Part shown: positions 61,387 through 62,963 of the stretch, in pieces
Position numbering within the stretch: position 1 is the first letter of the stretch
Layout: each line of letters starts with the position of its first letter
Assembly (NCBI GenBank): GCA_009703055.1
Contig: WLGW01000002.1
Span: 1-62,963 of the forward strand
Source of the DNA: Actinomycetota bacterium
Lineage (GTDB): Bacteria > Actinomycetota > Acidimicrobiia > Acidimicrobiales > Ilumatobacteraceae
Direction of reading: 5' to 3'
Length of the DNA stretch: 62,963 bases
The notes under the pieces: generated by a model
What the model was told of the DNA's origin: nothing
Database searches by the model: none
What the model saw: only the letters and a program-made list of their open reading frames with translations
Translations under genes and position numbers: made by a program

Positions 61387-62566
61387 GATCACCATTGTCG
61401 CCAACTTTCACGGCGTCTAATCCCAGCCACTGAGCCATCAACTTCAGTTCTGCCGCGAGTTCGGTCACGACATGCTTGAGATCAATATCTGGCTCGCTGT
61501 ATGCACCTGGAACAAGCAATACACCCGCTTGACGATCTGCTTTGAGATCGACACGCGCAACAATCCGGTCACCTAATACAAACGGCAATACGTAGTAGCC
61601 ATACACACGCTTTGCCTGTGGCGTGTAAATCTCAATGCGGTAATGGAAATCCCAGAGGCGCTCAATACGCGGCCGACACCACACCAGTGAATCAAATGGC
61701 GACACCAAAGCGCGCGTATTTACACTGCGTGGCTTTGCAACACCGGGCACCATGTACGCAACATCGCGCCACCCTTCAACGCGTACTTGTTCAAGCTCAC
61801 CACTCTGCAATAATTCCGCCAACACTGGCTTTGCAACGCCCGGGCGCTGACGGTGGTAATCAAGCAAGTCACTAGCTGTCGCAATTCCTAAACTTTTCGC
61901 AGCAAGCAACAACAATTCGCTTCGCGCCTCACGTTCTGTCGGAGTCTTCGCCTTCAGAACTTCAGCAGGCAACACATGGTGTGGTGCGAAATACATGCGT
62001 GCGAAATCATTCGTTCTGCGTTGCGCAGTGATTTCGCCAGTCCAGAACAAATACTCCAGCGCAGCCTTACCGTCGTCCCAGTCCCACCACGAACCTTTGG
62101 GGCCAGTGCGGGTCTTCACGTCACCGGCAACAAGAGGTCCGTCGTTGTAGACACGATCACGCACTTCTTGCACGAACTGTGGCTTTGACTTCGCAAATTT
62201 CCGCAGACCAGGCCACATTGTCCCGTTCCGCGCATCTTCCATTCGCCAACGAATAAGTCGATGCATTGACGATGGAAGGTGCGATGCCTCATGGCACCAG
62301 TACTCAAAGAGTTCACCGTCAGCCGTTGCATCAGGAATCAACGTGCGAGGGTGATTGCCCAATCGCGAAAACAACGGAAGTTCTTGACTTCGTACGAGCA
62401 CATTGACTGAATCAATCTGAATCAGTCCGACGTGATCGAGAACTTTTCGGAGGTGCCGTCGATCCACACGACCCGTGGGACGTGGTGATGCGAAACCTTG
62501 TGCAGCAAGTGCAATACGCCTTGCCGAAGCAAGACTGACCTCAGTCGGCGACAGTGATGGTGACAC
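61355..62566 (-). CDS. Winged-helix YcaQ-like protein (crosslink-repair glycosylase family)
   Basis: 403 residues. The DUF1006/AlkX/YcaQ family is a DNA glycosylase that unhooks interstrand crosslinks. Family segments: [58 protein letters not shown], and [44 protein letters not shown]. Activity is inferred by family. GTG start overlapping the cyclophilin stop by 26 nt on the same strand. Confidence 0.87.
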   Translation of the reverse strand: MSPSLSPTEVSLASARRIALAAQGFASPRPTGRVDRRHLRKVLDHVGLIQIDSVNVLVRSQELPLFSRLGNHPRTLIPDATADGELFEYWCHEASHLPSSMHRLIRWRMEDARNGTMWPGLRKFAKSKPQFVQEVRDRVYNDGPLVAGDVKTRTGPKGSWWDWDDGKAALEYLFWTGEITAQRRTNDFARMYFAPHHVLPAEVLKAKTPTEREARSELLLLAAKSLGIATASDLLDYHRQRPGVAKPVLAELLQSGELEQVRVEGWRDVAYMVPGVAKPRSVNTRALVSPFDSLVWCRPRIERLWDFHYRIEIYTPQAKRVYGYYVLPFVLGDRIVARVDLKADRQAGVLLVPGAYSEPDIDLKHVVTELAAELKLMAQWLGLDAVKVGDNGDLSSRLSRLCR

Positions 62567-62963
62567 TGTTGATCACCACATCGTCGATAGGACGATCGCC
62601 GCGTGCGGTCTGCACTTTCTGCATCGCATCGACAACGTCAAGGCCCTTCACGACCTGACCGAAGTGTGAATACAAAGGCTGCAATTGGCTTGGACCATTT
62701 GGTGAACTCACAACGAAAAACTGGGAGCCATTGGTATTCGGACCAGCATTTGCCATCGCCACTGCACCCAGCTGATACGCAGCCGCAGACTTAGGGCGTT
62801 CATCAGCAAACTTGTAGCCAGGGCCACCAGTGCCGGTACCTGTTGGGTCTCCGCCTTGGCACATGAAGCCATTGATGATGCGATGGAAGATGATGCCGTC
62901 GTAGTAGTGGTATCCAGCGAGATACACAAAGTTGTTCACGGTGCGAGGCGCGTTGATTGCATC
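62541..62963 (-). CDS. Cyclophilin-type peptidyl-prolyl isomerase (5' truncated by window)
   Basis: The catalytic block [31 protein letters not shown] and [19 protein letters not shown] are classic cyclophilin. It catalyses cis-trans prolyl isomerisation. The track ORF uses GTG 62939 as start, but the upstream codons DAINAPRT continue the domain without a stop, so the gene extends beyond the window. Residues (Phe/Arg) of the active site are present. Its 3' end overlaps the YcaQ-like gene. Confidence 0.93.
   Translation of the reverse strand, partial: DAINAPRTVNNFVYLAGYHYYDGIIFHRIINGFMCQGGDPTGTGTGGPGYKFADERPKSAAAYQLGAVAMANAGPNTNGSQFFVVSSPNGPSQLQPLYSHFGQVVKGLDVVDAMQKVQTARGDRPIDDVVINSVTITVAD

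Overview
The window looks like chromosome of an actinobacterium, probably class Acidimicrobiia (Ilumatobacteraceae-like freshwater or marine lineages). This is inferred from the gene families: SCO6745-type, DUF2236/MpaB and DUF2071 proteins, an acyl-CoA dehydrogenase, a P450, paired sulfatases, a carboxymuconolactone decarboxylase-like protein and ZAS-type anti-sigma factors. Base composition is moderate and genes are tightly packed, often with abutting or overlapping ends. No intergenic gap exceeds about 250 bases, and I see no phage, insertion sequence, CRISPR array or rRNA. One tRNA-Lys is present. The first and last genes (a Crp/Fnr regulator and a cyclophilin) are cut by the window edges.

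Layout. 1-5.4 kb: Crp/Fnr regulator, dienelactone hydrolase, a sigma-like HTH protein, a copper P1B-ATPase (copA) with an enoyl-CoA hydratase, and tRNA-Lys. 5.5-10.4 kb: an ECF sigma factor divergent from a ZnuABC/MntABC-like metal ABC operon that ends in a membrane zinc-binding anti-sigma factor, then a small DUF2256 protein and a fasciclin lipoprotein. 10.4-13 kb: short-chain dehydrogenase, VOC and CMD enzymes. 13-17.8 kb: two secreted proteins, one an LPxTG adhesin with a lectin-like domain, an Ig-like domain and nine InlB-type B-repeats. 17.9-20.7 kb: an HDAC-family deacetylase, a Cys-based phosphatase and an atypical sigma-70-like protein. 20.7-33.8 kb: nitroreductase, acyl-CoA dehydrogenase, a CtpE-like P-type ATPase, amidohydrolase, SurE, several catabolic enzymes and two TetR regulators. 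33.8-44.5 kb: arylsulfatase, oxidoreductase, phosphotransferase, P450, beta-lactamase-fold hydrolase and a large acyltransferase.

44.6-47.2 kb holds a copper module (SCO1, PCuAC, cupredoxin-like protein, ECF sigma, anti-sigma). It repeats the logic of the 5.5-9.5 kb metal-uptake module: the two anti-sigma proteins look paralogous, and both operons are preceded by a GGAAC-N17-(C/T)GTC sequence that fits an ECF promoter. 47.2-49.6 kb is a polar amino-acid ABC transporter. 49.6-63 kb: a DUF2786/HExxH pair, nitroreductase, a second sulfatase with an alpha/beta hydrolase, two unrecognised proteins (one long, with a coiled coil), a phosphodiester-glycosidase-like secreted protein, MBL hydrolase, asparaginase, AI-2E-type permease, MpaB-like oxygenase, a YcaQ-like protein and the cyclophilin.

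The best candidates for something new are the twin ECF/anti-sigma metal modules, the repeat adhesin pair, the deacetylase-phosphatase pair, and the two unrecognised genes at 53.8-56.0 kb. All functions are read from the sequence and from remembered family motifs; no search was run.
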